Source of the DNA: Aequorivita sp.
GTDB lineage: Bacteria; Bacteroidota; Bacteroidia; Flavobacteriales; Flavobacteriaceae
Direction: 5' to 3'
Assembly (NCBI GenBank): GCA_030690315.1
Contig: JAUYGY010000008.1
Coordinates: 1 to 54,671, forward strand
DNA: 54,671 nucleotides
This document shows, one piece after another, positions 41,537 to 49,923 of this stretch; the stretch's first letter is position 1; every line of letters starts with the position of its first letter. The position numbers and the translations under genes are program-made. The notes beneath the pieces are model-generated. The model saw nothing but the letters and a program-made list of their open reading frames with translations. It ran no database searches and was not told where the DNA came from.

Positions 41537-43150
41537 ATGTCACAACGGGTTTCTGATATGGAATCTTCCACCAAGGAAGAAATGGAAGAATTGAAAAACA
41601 CTTTTACCGGCATCGACCCTAAAGGAATCAATGCGGAAGAAATAGCGAGATGCATCGCCATTCTTGAGTATTTGAACACAAATACCGATCGCATTTTCGA
41701 AATACCCAAAGAACAGCGCACCGCCTTGATAAAAGCTTCCGGCCAACTTTCACGCCCTGATCGCGATGAATTTTCCCGTAGAAAAAAAGATGCCAAAAAG
41801 GCTGAAAAGCGCAAATTGGCCAATAAGGACAGAACTGCACGAAAAGAAACAGGAATAAGAAGTGCGCGCGAGAACGTAGTGTTCGTAGCGCCAAAACTGC
41901 TTCAAACCTCAGAACTTTCATCAAAAAAAGAGCTTGAACTAGAAACCCCACGCAACTGCTACGTCTGCAAAACCCTTTACACTAGACTGCATCATTTTTA
42001 CGATACAATGTGTACGGAGTGTGGCGATTTCAATTATGCAAAACGCTTTCAAACAACTGATTTAACTGGGCAAGTGGCGGTGATGACCGGTTCCCGGTTA
42101 AAAATTGGCTACCATATTTCATTGATGTTACTTCGTGCAGGCGCTACTGTTGTGGCAACCACGAGGTTTCCCGCCGATTCAGCTTACCGTTTTGCGCAGG
42201 AAGAAGATTTTCATCAGTGGGCAGACCGTTTGAAGATTCACGGTTTGGATCTTCGGCATATACCGAGTGTGGAAATTTTCTGCAATTACATTGAGCAGAA
42301 ATATGAAAATCTTGATATTCTTATAAATAACGCTGCACAAACAGTGCGCAGGCCCGCAGGTTTTTACCAACACTTGATGCAACGGGAAGAAATGCCTTTT
42401 GAGGAACATCCGCAATTTGTGAAGGATTTGCTGCACGACCATATGAATTGTTTGCAGGAATTGAAAACGATAACGGCTGATATTGGTGCAAACCCCAATA
42501 AGAATCTTCCTATAACCTGGCACGGTTCGGAACCTGGAATAGGTATTCGCGCTTCGGCCAAACTTTCGCAGATTCCGTATAGTTTTGACAATTCCTTAAG
42601 TGCAAAAGAGGTTTTTCCTGAGGGAAAATTGGATGCAGATTTACAGCAAGTTGACCTTCGAAAAACAAACAGCTGGCGTTTAAGGCTTGGTGAAATTGAA
42701 ACGACTGAAATGATTGAGGTTCAGTTAGTAAACTCGATAGCACCTTTTGTACTTTGCAATCGTTTGGGGGAAATAATGAAGAAGAAAAACACAGGCAAAA
42801 AGCACATCATAAATGTTTCTGCGATGGAAGGAAAGTTCCACCGTTTTTTTAAGGAAGACCGCCATCCGCATACAAATATGGCAAAGGCTGCGCTAAACAT
42901 GTTAACACACACAGCAGCTGGAAGTCTTGCAAAAGAAGGAATATATATAAATGCTGTAGACACGGGCTGGGTTACGGATGAAGACCCAATAGAACTCGCA
43001 AAACGCAAAATGGAACTACACGATTTTCAACCGCCGCTTGATATTGTTGATGGCGCCGCACGGGTGATGGATCCATTAATTGATGGAATAAATACAGGGA
43101 AACATTGGAGCGGGAAGTTTTTGAAAGATTATAGACCTATTGACTGGTAG
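41537..43150 (+). CDS. SDR-family protein with N-terminal zinc ribbon
   Basis: This 537-residue protein has a helical, charged N-terminal region (1-135), a four-cysteine zinc-ribbon-like motif (C141-x2-C144, C159-x2-C162) and a C-terminal Rossmann domain with [27 protein letters not shown] and INVSAMEGK. At the catalytic YxxxK place I read TNMAK, so the lysine is kept but the tyrosine is not. A large insertion (about 270-390) separates the halves. Catalysis is uncertain, and a binding or regulatory role is possible. It follows EF-G2 by 64 bp with its own promoter. Confidence 0.78.
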   Translation: MSQRVSDMESSTKEEMEELKNTFTGIDPKGINAEEIARCIAILEYLNTNTDRIFEIPKEQRTALIKASGQLSRPDRDEFSRRKKDAKKAEKRKLANKDRTARKETGIRSARENVVFVAPKLLQTSELSSKKELELETPRNCYVCKTLYTRLHHFYDTMCTECGDFNYAKRFQTTDLTGQVAVMTGSRLKIGYHISLMLLRAGATVVATTRFPADSAYRFAQEEDFHQWADRLKIHGLDLRHIPSVEIFCNYIEQKYENLDILINNAAQTVRRPAGFYQHLMQREEMPFEEHPQFVKDLLHDHMNCLQELKTITADIGANPNKNLPITWHGSEPGIGIRASAKLSQIPYSFDNSLSAKEVFPEGKLDADLQQVDLRKTNSWRLRLGEIETTEMIEVQLVNSIAPFVLCNRLGEIMKKKNTGKKHIINVSAMEGKFHRFFKEDRHPHTNMAKAALNMLTHTAAGSLAKEGIYINAVDTGWVTDEDPIELAKRKMELHDFQPPLDIVDGAARVMDPLIDGINTGKHWSGKFLKDYRPIDW

Positions 43151-43200
43151 TTTTTTTAGAAAAAAGATTAAAGAACAAAGAATAAAGATTTTTTATAATT

Positions 43201-43422
43201 ATGAGTAACGATCAACCCAACAATCCGCTACACGGAATCAAGCTTGCTGATATTATGCAATATCTTGTAGATTATTACGGTTGGGAAGATTTAGGGGAAA
43301 AGATTAAAATCAATTCTTTCAACAGCAATCCTTCCATCAAATCCAGCTTAACATTTCTTCGGAAAACCCCGTGGGCGCGCGAAAAGGTGGAGCAGCTTTA
43401 CTTAAAAACGAAGCGCAAATAA
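43201..43422 (+). CDS. VF530 family DNA-binding protein (DUF2132)
   Basis: This 73-residue protein has the compact family signature: [22 protein letters not shown], then [28 protein letters not shown] (key pieces [23 protein letters not shown]). It has the size and basic C-terminus (LKTKRK) of VF530, a small winged-helix-like DNA-binding protein known from structure only. It lies 51 bp after the SDR gene. Confidence 0.92.
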   Translation: MSNDQPNNPLHGIKLADIMQYLVDYYGWEDLGEKIKINSFNSNPSIKSSLTFLRKTPWAREKVEQLYLKTKRK

Positions 43423-43485
43423 TCCATAAGAAAATTTGTTAGTAACAAATCCGTTATTTCTTCTTCCAAAACCTACAAAAGGACG

Positions 43486-43493
43486 TAGTTTTG
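43486..43493 (+). promoter_or_regulatory. -7 box of the SF2 helicase gene
   Basis: TAGTTTTG matches TAnnTTTG and lies 13 bp before the ATG at 43507, giving a nearly leaderless message. Confidence 0.55.
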
Positions 43494-43506
43494 CAACTCT
43501 GCAAAT

Positions 43507-45072
43507 ATGAAGATTTTTATGACCGAGGCCAAAGACGCAATTCAAGAAAAAAAGACGGACAAGGAACTATATAGCTACCAAAAAGGGGCTATTGACCGTA
43601 TATTTGAAAAATTTGAAAGTGCGCCCGACGATTATCATTTGCTTTACCAATTGCCTACGGGTGGTGGAAAAACGGTTATTTTTTCTGAAATAGTGCGTCA
43701 ATATTTAAAGCACCACAATAAAAAAGTGCTTGTAATGACCCATCGCGTGGAGCTTTGCAAACAAACTTCGGAAATGCTCACAGGCTTTGGAGTGGTAAAT
43801 AAAGTGGTGAACAGCACAGCAAATCTTTCAGATCAGGACAAATACAGTTGTTTTGTGGCGATGGTTGAAACCTTGAACAATCGTTTGAATGACAACAAGC
43901 TGGATATTTCAGGCATCGGCTTGGTCATTATTGACGAAGCGCATTACAATTCATTTACAAAACTTTTTAAGTTCTTCGAGAAATCCTTTATTCTCGGAGT
44001 TACCGCAACGCCGCTTAGTTCCAACAGAAACCTTCCTATGAAGGATAATTATAAGGAACTGATTGTTGGCGAGAGCATTCAATCATTAATTGATAATGAA
44101 TTTTTGGCGCAGGTTGAGGTTTTTCAATACAACATGGGCCTTACTTCCTTGGAAATTGGCTCCAATGGCGATTATACGGTGAAATCTTCCGACGATTTAT
44201 ATTCTGCAGTTGGAATGTTAGACCAACTATATCAAGCATATTTAAACCATTCCAAGGGAAAGAAAACATTGATTTTCAATAACGGGATAAACACTTCCAT
44301 TCAAGTTTATTATCATTTGAAAGCTGAAGGTTTACCAGTAGCGCATTTGGATAATACTGCCTCTAAAAAGCAGCGGAAACAGATTTTGAAATGGTTCCGC
44401 GAAACTCCGGATGCCATTTTAACATCGGTAAGTATTTTAACCACAGGTTTTGACGAGCCCACTATCGATACGATTATATTAAATAGGGCAACCCGTTCCT
44501 TGACGTTATATTTTCAAATGATTGGCCGTGGCTCGCGTATTTTGAACAATAAATCATCATTTTCTGTGATTGATTTGGGGAATAATTATCAACGTTTTGG
44601 GCCATGGGAATCGCCTTTGGATTGGCAGGCAATTTTCAGATCGCCAGATTATTATATGGACCGATTGCTTAGCGATGAAGATTTGGAAAGCAATTTCAGG
44701 TATGAAATGCCTGAAGAGCTTCGCGCGGAATTTGCAAAAAGCAAGGAGGTTTACTTCGACATAAAATCTACCTATCAAGAAGCTACTTATAAGGGAGAAT
44801 CCTCAAAAGTTGTATTGGAGCGTTCCATTGCGCAGCACGCGTATATATGCATTGAAAACAGCGAGGATGTTTATGATGCTTTGGGATTGGCCAAAATGCT
44901 AAGTGACGATATTGATCACCGCATTGAAAAATATTCGCAATGCATCAGCAAAAGCACCCATAATTTTATAAGTTGGTTAAAAGACGATTATCGCCTAAAA
45001 CTTCGAAGCTATCTTCGCGATAATTTTGATACTGTTTTTGAAGAAATTAACGGGCATCCACCAGAAGACTAA
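43507..45072 (+). CDS. DEAD/DEAH-box superfamily 2 helicase (COG1061-like)
   Basis: This 521-residue helicase has motif I PTGGGKTVIF, Ia MTHRVELC, II DEAH, III GVTATP, IV TLIFNNGINTS, V TGFDEPTIDTIIL and VI QMIGRGSR. This order matches the Rad25/type I restriction subunit-like helicases. A C-terminal extension of about 150 residues is not recognised. No methyltransferase or nuclease gene is adjacent, so a repair or general role is more likely than restriction. A hairpin terminator follows. Confidence 0.88.
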   Translation: MKIFMTEAKDAIQEKKTDKELYSYQKGAIDRIFEKFESAPDDYHLLYQLPTGGGKTVIFSEIVRQYLKHHNKKVLVMTHRVELCKQTSEMLTGFGVVNKVVNSTANLSDQDKYSCFVAMVETLNNRLNDNKLDISGIGLVIIDEAHYNSFTKLFKFFEKSFILGVTATPLSSNRNLPMKDNYKELIVGESIQSLIDNEFLAQVEVFQYNMGLTSLEIGSNGDYTVKSSDDLYSAVGMLDQLYQAYLNHSKGKKTLIFNNGINTSIQVYYHLKAEGLPVAHLDNTASKKQRKQILKWFRETPDAILTSVSILTTGFDEPTIDTIILNRATRSLTLYFQMIGRGSRILNNKSSFSVIDLGNNYQRFGPWESPLDWQAIFRSPDYYMDRLLSDEDLESNFRYEMPEELRAEFAKSKEVYFDIKSTYQEATYKGESSKVVLERSIAQHAYICIENSEDVYDALGLAKMLSDDIDHRIEKYSQCISKSTHNFISWLKDDYRLKLRSYLRDNFDTVFEEINGHPPED

Positions 45073-45101
45073 TCTTTAAGCTCTCGAATTTTTACTTATT
45101 C

Positions 45102-45122
45102 AAAAAAGTAATCTACTTTTTT
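45102..45122 (+). terminator. Short terminator after the SF2 helicase gene
   Basis: AAAAAGTA and TACTTTTT form an 8-bp AT-rich stem with a 3-nt loop and T-run. It is a weak but well-placed terminator. Confidence 0.55.
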
Positions 45123-45183
45123 ATCAAAATTTACAATCAGCGATATTTTTGTCGTTGTAATTTCATACATTTAAAACTGAAAA

Positions 45184-45315
45184 TTATTTTGTAATAGGAT
45201 GACTCACAGTTAGTAGTGGCATTTTGTTGTTTAAAATATAGTTTTCTCTCCTCATAGAATTATCCTCAAAAATTGGTATTGACTCTATTGCTTTTAATAA
45301 AGTGATTTTTATCAA
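45184..45315 (-). CDS. Possible 43-residue protein (TTG start)
   Basis: The minus strand encodes a protein-like frame that includes IESIPIFEDNSMRR and ends MPLLTVSHPITK. There is no ATG before residue 21, so a TTG at 45315 or the ATG at 45255 (23 residues) would have to serve. It fills most of the spacer that otherwise shows only the promoter region of the next gene. No homologue is known to me. It may be a remnant or chance frame. Confidence 0.2.
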   Translation of the reverse strand: MIKITLLKAIESIPIFEDNSMRRENYILNNKMPLLTVSHPITK

Positions 45316-45353
45316 ATACAGTTCTTTTTAAATATTAATTAAAAACTAATGTT

Positions 45354-46592
45354 ATGGAAACTCTTTTTCTTGGTAGCTGTGATACGGGTAAATTACCTTC
45401 AGATCGCAAAAAATTTCTTTCGCCATATCACAAAGACGGACTTACGGCCAGTGCCGTTTCTTTTCGGGATGATGACAGGACCACCTGGCGTTCCTTTCGG
45501 GAGGGCAATACCAATGATGTAACTGAACTGCAACAATTTCTTTTTAAAGCAGGTTTTATGCCGAGAGGAGTTATAGACGGTATTTTTGATTATGTAACGC
45601 AAGCTGCGGCTAGATTGTTTCAAGAATACATCCGCACGATGGACCCTGAAGGTGATAAAACGATGGTTCCAGATGGCATTGTGGGCAACGGAACTATGCA
45701 ACACGTGCAACGTTGGAAAAATCAAGGGAAAGTGGCAGATTGGGGGAAATCATCTTCCGCCAATCCAACAAAGGAATACAGGGATTGGATAAATTTATTA
45801 AATGAGGCAAAAGCACATTACAAGGCAAGTCCTGGGCCAATTATGAAGGCTGTAAATGCCCTTTCCAAAACATATTCAACAATTAAGGTAAACGACTGGA
45901 ATTTTTCAACAGATGAAATTCACTTGATAGGCATACGCCGTAAACACGACACCAAAGCTGCCGCAAAGCGTGCTAATGATGACATATTTGTATTGTTGGT
46001 TAATGGTATGGTCTTTAAATTCTGGGGCTCTACAGATCCAAGTAGGGCTATGGTTCAAGTGGCAAATCCGCCATCTCTTGTGGAAGGACAGCACAAATAC
46101 AGATTTGGATGGCACAAAATATCTGAGGATAAAAAAATATATCGTGCTTTGAAACCTTATGTATCTGCTGGTGTAATTATTCTGAGGGATTTGGACAAGG
46201 ACAATGCCCTCACGCCGAATGATCTTACCATTAAAGGCAGTAACAGTTTAGAGGTAAACAACAGTATCAATATCCATTGGTCTGGCGTTGGAATATCAAA
46301 TTGGTCGGCAGGATGCCAAGTAATTGCTGGGAAAAATTATATCAACAATCAGAACAAGTTGGTGGATTGTTCAAAGTTTTCCTCTTCGGCTTACAGTGAA
46401 TTGAATACTTCTTCCAAAAAAACCAAAGGGGCCTATAATGTTTTGGCAGATTTAATTGTTTGTTATTCCAAACCGGGGGTAGATCACGTTCTATATACTT
46501 TGGGCCGTGAGGAATCACTAAATCTCGATGCTAATTTCGGTTCAAATTATGCAATAAATGCTTTAAGAAAAATGAACCCGGGAGCGATCTAA
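45354..46592 (+). CDS. Peptidoglycan-binding domain protein, possible L,D-transpeptidase-like cysteine domain
   Basis: This 412-residue protein has no signal peptide. Residues about 54-125 form a PG_binding_1-type domain (DVTELQQFLFKAGFMPRGVIDG, VPDGIVGNGTMQHVQRW). Near the end, NIHWSGVGISNWSAGCQVI (H308, C321) resembles the His...Ser-x-Gly-Cys active site of YkuD-type domains, though the fit is distant. Such a layout is seen in phage endolysins and in effectors of contractile injection systems, but no phage or secretion genes surround it. Function is therefore open. Confidence 0.6.
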   Translation: METLFLGSCDTGKLPSDRKKFLSPYHKDGLTASAVSFRDDDRTTWRSFREGNTNDVTELQQFLFKAGFMPRGVIDGIFDYVTQAAARLFQEYIRTMDPEGDKTMVPDGIVGNGTMQHVQRWKNQGKVADWGKSSSANPTKEYRDWINLLNEAKAHYKASPGPIMKAVNALSKTYSTIKVNDWNFSTDEIHLIGIRRKHDTKAAAKRANDDIFVLLVNGMVFKFWGSTDPSRAMVQVANPPSLVEGQHKYRFGWHKISEDKKIYRALKPYVSAGVIILRDLDKDNALTPNDLTIKGSNSLEVNNSINIHWSGVGISNWSAGCQVIAGKNYINNQNKLVDCSKFSSSAYSELNTSSKKTKGAYNVLADLIVCYSKPGVDHVLYTLGREESLNLDANFGSNYAINALRKMNPGAI

Positions 46593-46681
46593 TTCCAAAA
46601 AAATCATTTTTATCAATTCTTAAAATATAGATTCTAAAAATCAATAACTCCATAAATGTGGATTATTCGTGCTTGAAACGC

Positions 46682-46689
46682 TACTTTTG
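46682..46689 (+). promoter_or_regulatory. -7 box of the RhlE-type helicase gene
   Basis: TACTTTTG matches TAnnTTTG and lies 16 bp before the ATG at 46706. Confidence 0.6.
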
Positions 46690-46705
46690 CAGAAAATAAA
46701 CAAGC

Positions 46706-48049
46706 ATGGAATCATTTAACGAGCTCAATATTTCCAAACAGCTGCAGTATGCTATTGCCGATTTGGGGTTTGAAAAGCCCACGCCCATTCAGGCACAGTC
46801 GTTTTCGGTAATTATGTCCGGGACAGATATGGTGGGGATTGCGCAAACCGGAACGGGAAAGACCTTTGCTTATATGCTTCCCATTTTGCAGGATATGAAG
46901 TTTTTAAAGCAAGTACACCCTCGGGTTATGGTTTTGGTTCCTACGCGCGAATTGGTTTTGCAGGTAGTAGAGGAAATTGAGAAATTTGGGAAATATTCCT
47001 CCATCCGTGTTTTGGGAGTTTATGGCGGCACGAATATCAACAACCAAAAGGAAGCAGTAGCCCAAGGTACGGACATCATCGTTGCTACCCCGGGGCGTTT
47101 ATATGATTTGATTATAAGCCGGGCCATTCAATTGAAATCCATTAAAAAAGTAGTGATTGATGAAGTGGATGTAATGCTCGATCTCGGTTTCCGGTTTCAG
47201 CTTACCAATATTTTGGAATTGCTTCCGGCCAAAAGACAGAACATAATGTTTTCTGCAACTATGACCGAGGATGTGAATTTGTTCATCCACGATTTTTTCG
47301 TAGCACCGGCAACGGTTTCAGTGGCAGTTAGCGGGACACCTTTGGAAAATATTACACAATACACTTATGCCGTTCCAAACTTTTACACGAAAGTGAATTT
47401 ATTGCTTCACATTTTGAAGGACGAAAAAGTATTCAGAAAAACATTGGTTTTTGTACCGAATAAGAAAAGCGCCGATATGGTTTTTGATCTTTTGGATGAA
47501 TTCTTCGGAAGTGAAGTAGCCGTTATCCATTCAAACAAAACCCAGAATTATAGAATCCGTTCCATAGAAAACTTTAATGCTGGAAAAACACGAATCCTTG
47601 TAACAACGGATGTTATGGCGCGGGGTTTGGATTTAGACCAAATTAGTCACGTTATCAATTTTGACGTGCCGAACTTTCCCGAAAATTATATGCACCGTAT
47701 CGGAAGAACTGGTAGGGCAGAACAGGAGGGAACCGCGATTTTGCTTTACACCGAAAAGGAAAAAGATGCTAAAATAGCCATCGAAACCTTAATGGATTTA
47801 GAAATTGAAGTACTCGATTTTCCAGCCGAAGTTGAAGTTTCCGAACGACTCACTTTTGATGAACAGCCACAGGTTATAGAGATAAACAACCCCAACAACA
47901 TGGAGGAAGTTGGGCCCGCTTTTCATGAGAAGAAAGAAAAAAACCTAAAGGAAAACCAAGGTGGCTCGTATAAACGTATCATAAAGCAGAAATACAAAAA
48001 GCCAAAAACACGAGGGGATAAGAATTACAATAAACGGAATAAGAAATAG
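46706..48049 (+). CDS. DEAD-box-type ATP-dependent RNA helicase (RhlE/CsdA group)
   Basis: This 447-residue helicase has the Q motif FEKPTPIQAQSF, motif I AQTGTGKT, Ia VPTRELVLQV, Ib TPGRL, III SAT, V ARGLDLD and VI HRIGRTGR. Motif II reads DEVD rather than DEAD, which some bacterial family members also show. A lysine-rich tail (about 400-447) would add RNA affinity. Expected roles are ribosome assembly and RNA unwinding in the cold. Confidence 0.93.
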   Translation: MESFNELNISKQLQYAIADLGFEKPTPIQAQSFSVIMSGTDMVGIAQTGTGKTFAYMLPILQDMKFLKQVHPRVMVLVPTRELVLQVVEEIEKFGKYSSIRVLGVYGGTNINNQKEAVAQGTDIIVATPGRLYDLIISRAIQLKSIKKVVIDEVDVMLDLGFRFQLTNILELLPAKRQNIMFSATMTEDVNLFIHDFFVAPATVSVAVSGTPLENITQYTYAVPNFYTKVNLLLHILKDEKVFRKTLVFVPNKKSADMVFDLLDEFFGSEVAVIHSNKTQNYRIRSIENFNAGKTRILVTTDVMARGLDLDQISHVINFDVPNFPENYMHRIGRTGRAEQEGTAILLYTEKEKDAKIAIETLMDLEIEVLDFPAEVEVSERLTFDEQPQVIEINNPNNMEEVGPAFHEKKEKNLKENQGGSYKRIIKQKYKKPKTRGDKNYNKRNKK

Positions 48050-48073
48050 GCAATAGGCATTAGGCTATAAGCA

Positions 48074-48130
48074 ACCATCTAACAATCCAACCATCTAAGA
48101 ATCTAATAATCCAATCATCCAACAATCCAA
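48074..48130. repeat. Degenerate tandem repeat (AACAATCCAACCATCT units)
   Basis: Units of about 9-10 bp (AACCATCT, AACAATCC, AACCATCT, AAGAATCT, AATAATCC, AATCATCC, AACAATCC) run directly up to the apparent start of the EamA gene. Just upstream, a second degenerate series (GGCAATA, GGCATTA, GGCTATA) occupies 48048-48070. Confidence 0.75.
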
Positions 48131-49063
48131 CTGAAACCAAAAAGCACTCTTTTAATAATCCTTGCGTTTTTCTCCATCTATGTTATTTGGGGTTCAACTT
48201 ATATGCTGAATAAAGTAGCAGTGGCAGAATTGCCACCTTTCTTTTTGGCATCCATTCGTTTCACTACTGCCGGACTTTTAATATTTATTATTTCCATAGC
48301 GATGGGCAAGAGCCTCGCCATCACCCGAAAACAGTTTAAAAACGCTTTTATAGTGGGCGTGCTATTCCTTTCCTTTGGCAACGGAATTATTGTTTGGGCG
48401 CTAAAATATGTAGATAGCGGCTTTGCGGCTTTGGAGATTTCTGCACAGCCTTTGGTGGTTTTATTGCTGATGTGGCTTTTGCAGGGCAAGCGCATTAAAC
48501 CTATGTCATTAGTGGGCGTAGGTCTGGGAATTGCAGGTATATTTTTATTGGTTGGCCAAAAAGAGATTATTGCCAAGGAAGGCACCATTTTGGGAATGGT
48601 TATGATTTTTGCCTGTATGCTCAGTTGGGCCTACGGCAGTCTTTTTGTGGGGAAAGCAGATCTTCCTAAAAACTTTTTCGTGAATACTGGCTACCAAATG
48701 TTTACGGCAGGAATAACCCTAGCCCTTGCCAGTTTGCTTTTTGGCGAACAATGGATCGCGCCAACGCACTGGGGGCAACCCGTACAATTTAGCATGGTAC
48801 TTTTGATTCTTTTTGGAAGTATTGTAGCTTTTACTTCCTTCAACTATTTATTAAAAACAGTATCGCCCGATAAGGTTGCTACTTCCACCTATGTAAACCC
48901 AATAATTGCTATTATTTTGGGATATTATATTTTGAATGAGCAGATTACGTTGCAGTCTATTATTGCGGCGGCAGTCTTGCTTACTGGGGTTTACTTCATA
49001 AATACCTCACGCACCACTATAACACTTCCGCGCTTTTCAGGAAAAATAAAAAAGGGAAATTAG
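48131..49063 (+). CDS. EamA (drug/metabolite transporter) family permease
   Basis: This ten-helix DMT-family exporter has two EamA repeats. The first helix (TLLIILAFFSIYVIWGSTYM) lies upstream of the first ATG (48203), which would cut it in half. Reading upstream, the frame is open to a CTG at 48131 in the context CTGAAACCAAAAAGC, where ATGAAACCAAAAAGC would be the natural start. I therefore give the CTG as start. The tandem repeat ends exactly at this point and may have destroyed the original ATG. Substrate unknown. Confidence 0.75.
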   Translation: MKPKSTLLIILAFFSIYVIWGSTYMLNKVAVAELPPFFLASIRFTTAGLLIFIISIAMGKSLAITRKQFKNAFIVGVLFLSFGNGIIVWALKYVDSGFAALEISAQPLVVLLLMWLLQGKRIKPMSLVGVGLGIAGIFLLVGQKEIIAKEGTILGMVMIFACMLSWAYGSLFVGKADLPKNFFVNTGYQMFTAGITLALASLLFGEQWIAPTHWGQPVQFSMVLLILFGSIVAFTSFNYLLKTVSPDKVATSTYVNPIIAIILGYYILNEQITLQSIIAAAVLLTGVYFINTSRTTITLPRFSGKIKKGN

Positions 49064-49174
49064 GCTTTAAAATGGTATGGGGAGATATGAGCGAAAAGCG
49101 AAGGGCGAAGAGTTATTGAGTTGACTCTGGTTGATACAATTACATACTGAACTAATAATATTAAATATTGAGAA

Positions 49175-49921
49175 TCATTGCCATAGTTGGAGAAAGTCAT
49201 CCTTTTTATTGCGGGAGATACTTACGGCATCGTTATTATTCATTAAAATGTAGCCTCCATCTGCTTTAATATATTTTTTTACTTCCCTTAGGTTTATTAG
49301 AAAGCTATTGTGAACTCTCATAAAATTGTGTTCTCCCAATAAATTTTCATATTCCTTTAAATGCTTGCTCACAAGAAATTTGTTTTCGTTTTTTAATATA
49401 AAACAGGTATATGATCCTTCCGCTTTGCAGTAAATAATATCTTCAATGTTTACAAATTCGAAGCCGTCTGAGGTTGATAGGCATATTTTATCGCCTTTTG
49501 GATGTTGCTTTTTTAGATTGCTGAGCAATGTTTCCAACTGTTTATGATACACTTCTTTATCCTTAATTTTTTTTGCTTTTTCAATTGCTTTTTGAAGTTC
49601 TTCCAAGTCTATTGGTTTTAGAAGATAATCTAGGGAGCTGAATTTTACTGCCTTTAGTGCATATTGTTCAAAGGCTGTTGTAAAGATGACCTGAAAGTTG
49701 ATGGTATCCAATTGTTCCAAGAGGTCAAATCCCGTACCTGTCTGTAATTCAATATCTAGAAATAAAAGGTCGGGGTTGTGAGCTTTTATAGCGAGTACAG
49801 CATTTTCTATGGTGCTTTCAGCGGTAATTATTTCTACTTCTATACAGAACTCATCAACCAAGTTTTTTAAGGTTTCCCGGCTGTGTTTTTCGTCGTCAAC
49901 AATAATGGCTCTTAAATTCAT
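49175..49921 (-). CDS. LytTR-type response regulator
   Basis: This 248-residue regulator has an N-terminal receiver domain (AIIVDDEKHSRETLKNL, phosphoacceptor in LLFLDIELQTGTGF, switch Lys in SLDYLLKPID) and a C-terminal LytTR DNA-binding domain (EDIIYCKAEGSYT, FLVSKHLKEYENLL, FMRVHNSFLINLREVKKY). It lies 2 bp after the sensor kinase gene, so the cognate pair is certain from context. Its targets, often secretion or envelope genes, are unknown. Confidence 0.94.
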   Translation of the reverse strand: MNLRAIIVDDEKHSRETLKNLVDEFCIEVEIITAESTIENAVLAIKAHNPDLLFLDIELQTGTGFDLLEQLDTINFQVIFTTAFEQYALKAVKFSSLDYLLKPIDLEELQKAIEKAKKIKDKEVYHKQLETLLSNLKKQHPKGDKICLSTSDGFEFVNIEDIIYCKAEGSYTCFILKNENKFLVSKHLKEYENLLGEHNFMRVHNSFLINLREVKKYIKADGGYILMNNNDAVSISRNKKDDFLQLWQ

Positions 49922-49923
49922 AT

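Noticed and set aside
43507..45072. Possible restriction or defence system because of a type I restriction-like helicase
   Set aside because: No methyltransferase, specificity or nuclease gene is adjacent, and the neighbours are housekeeping-type genes.
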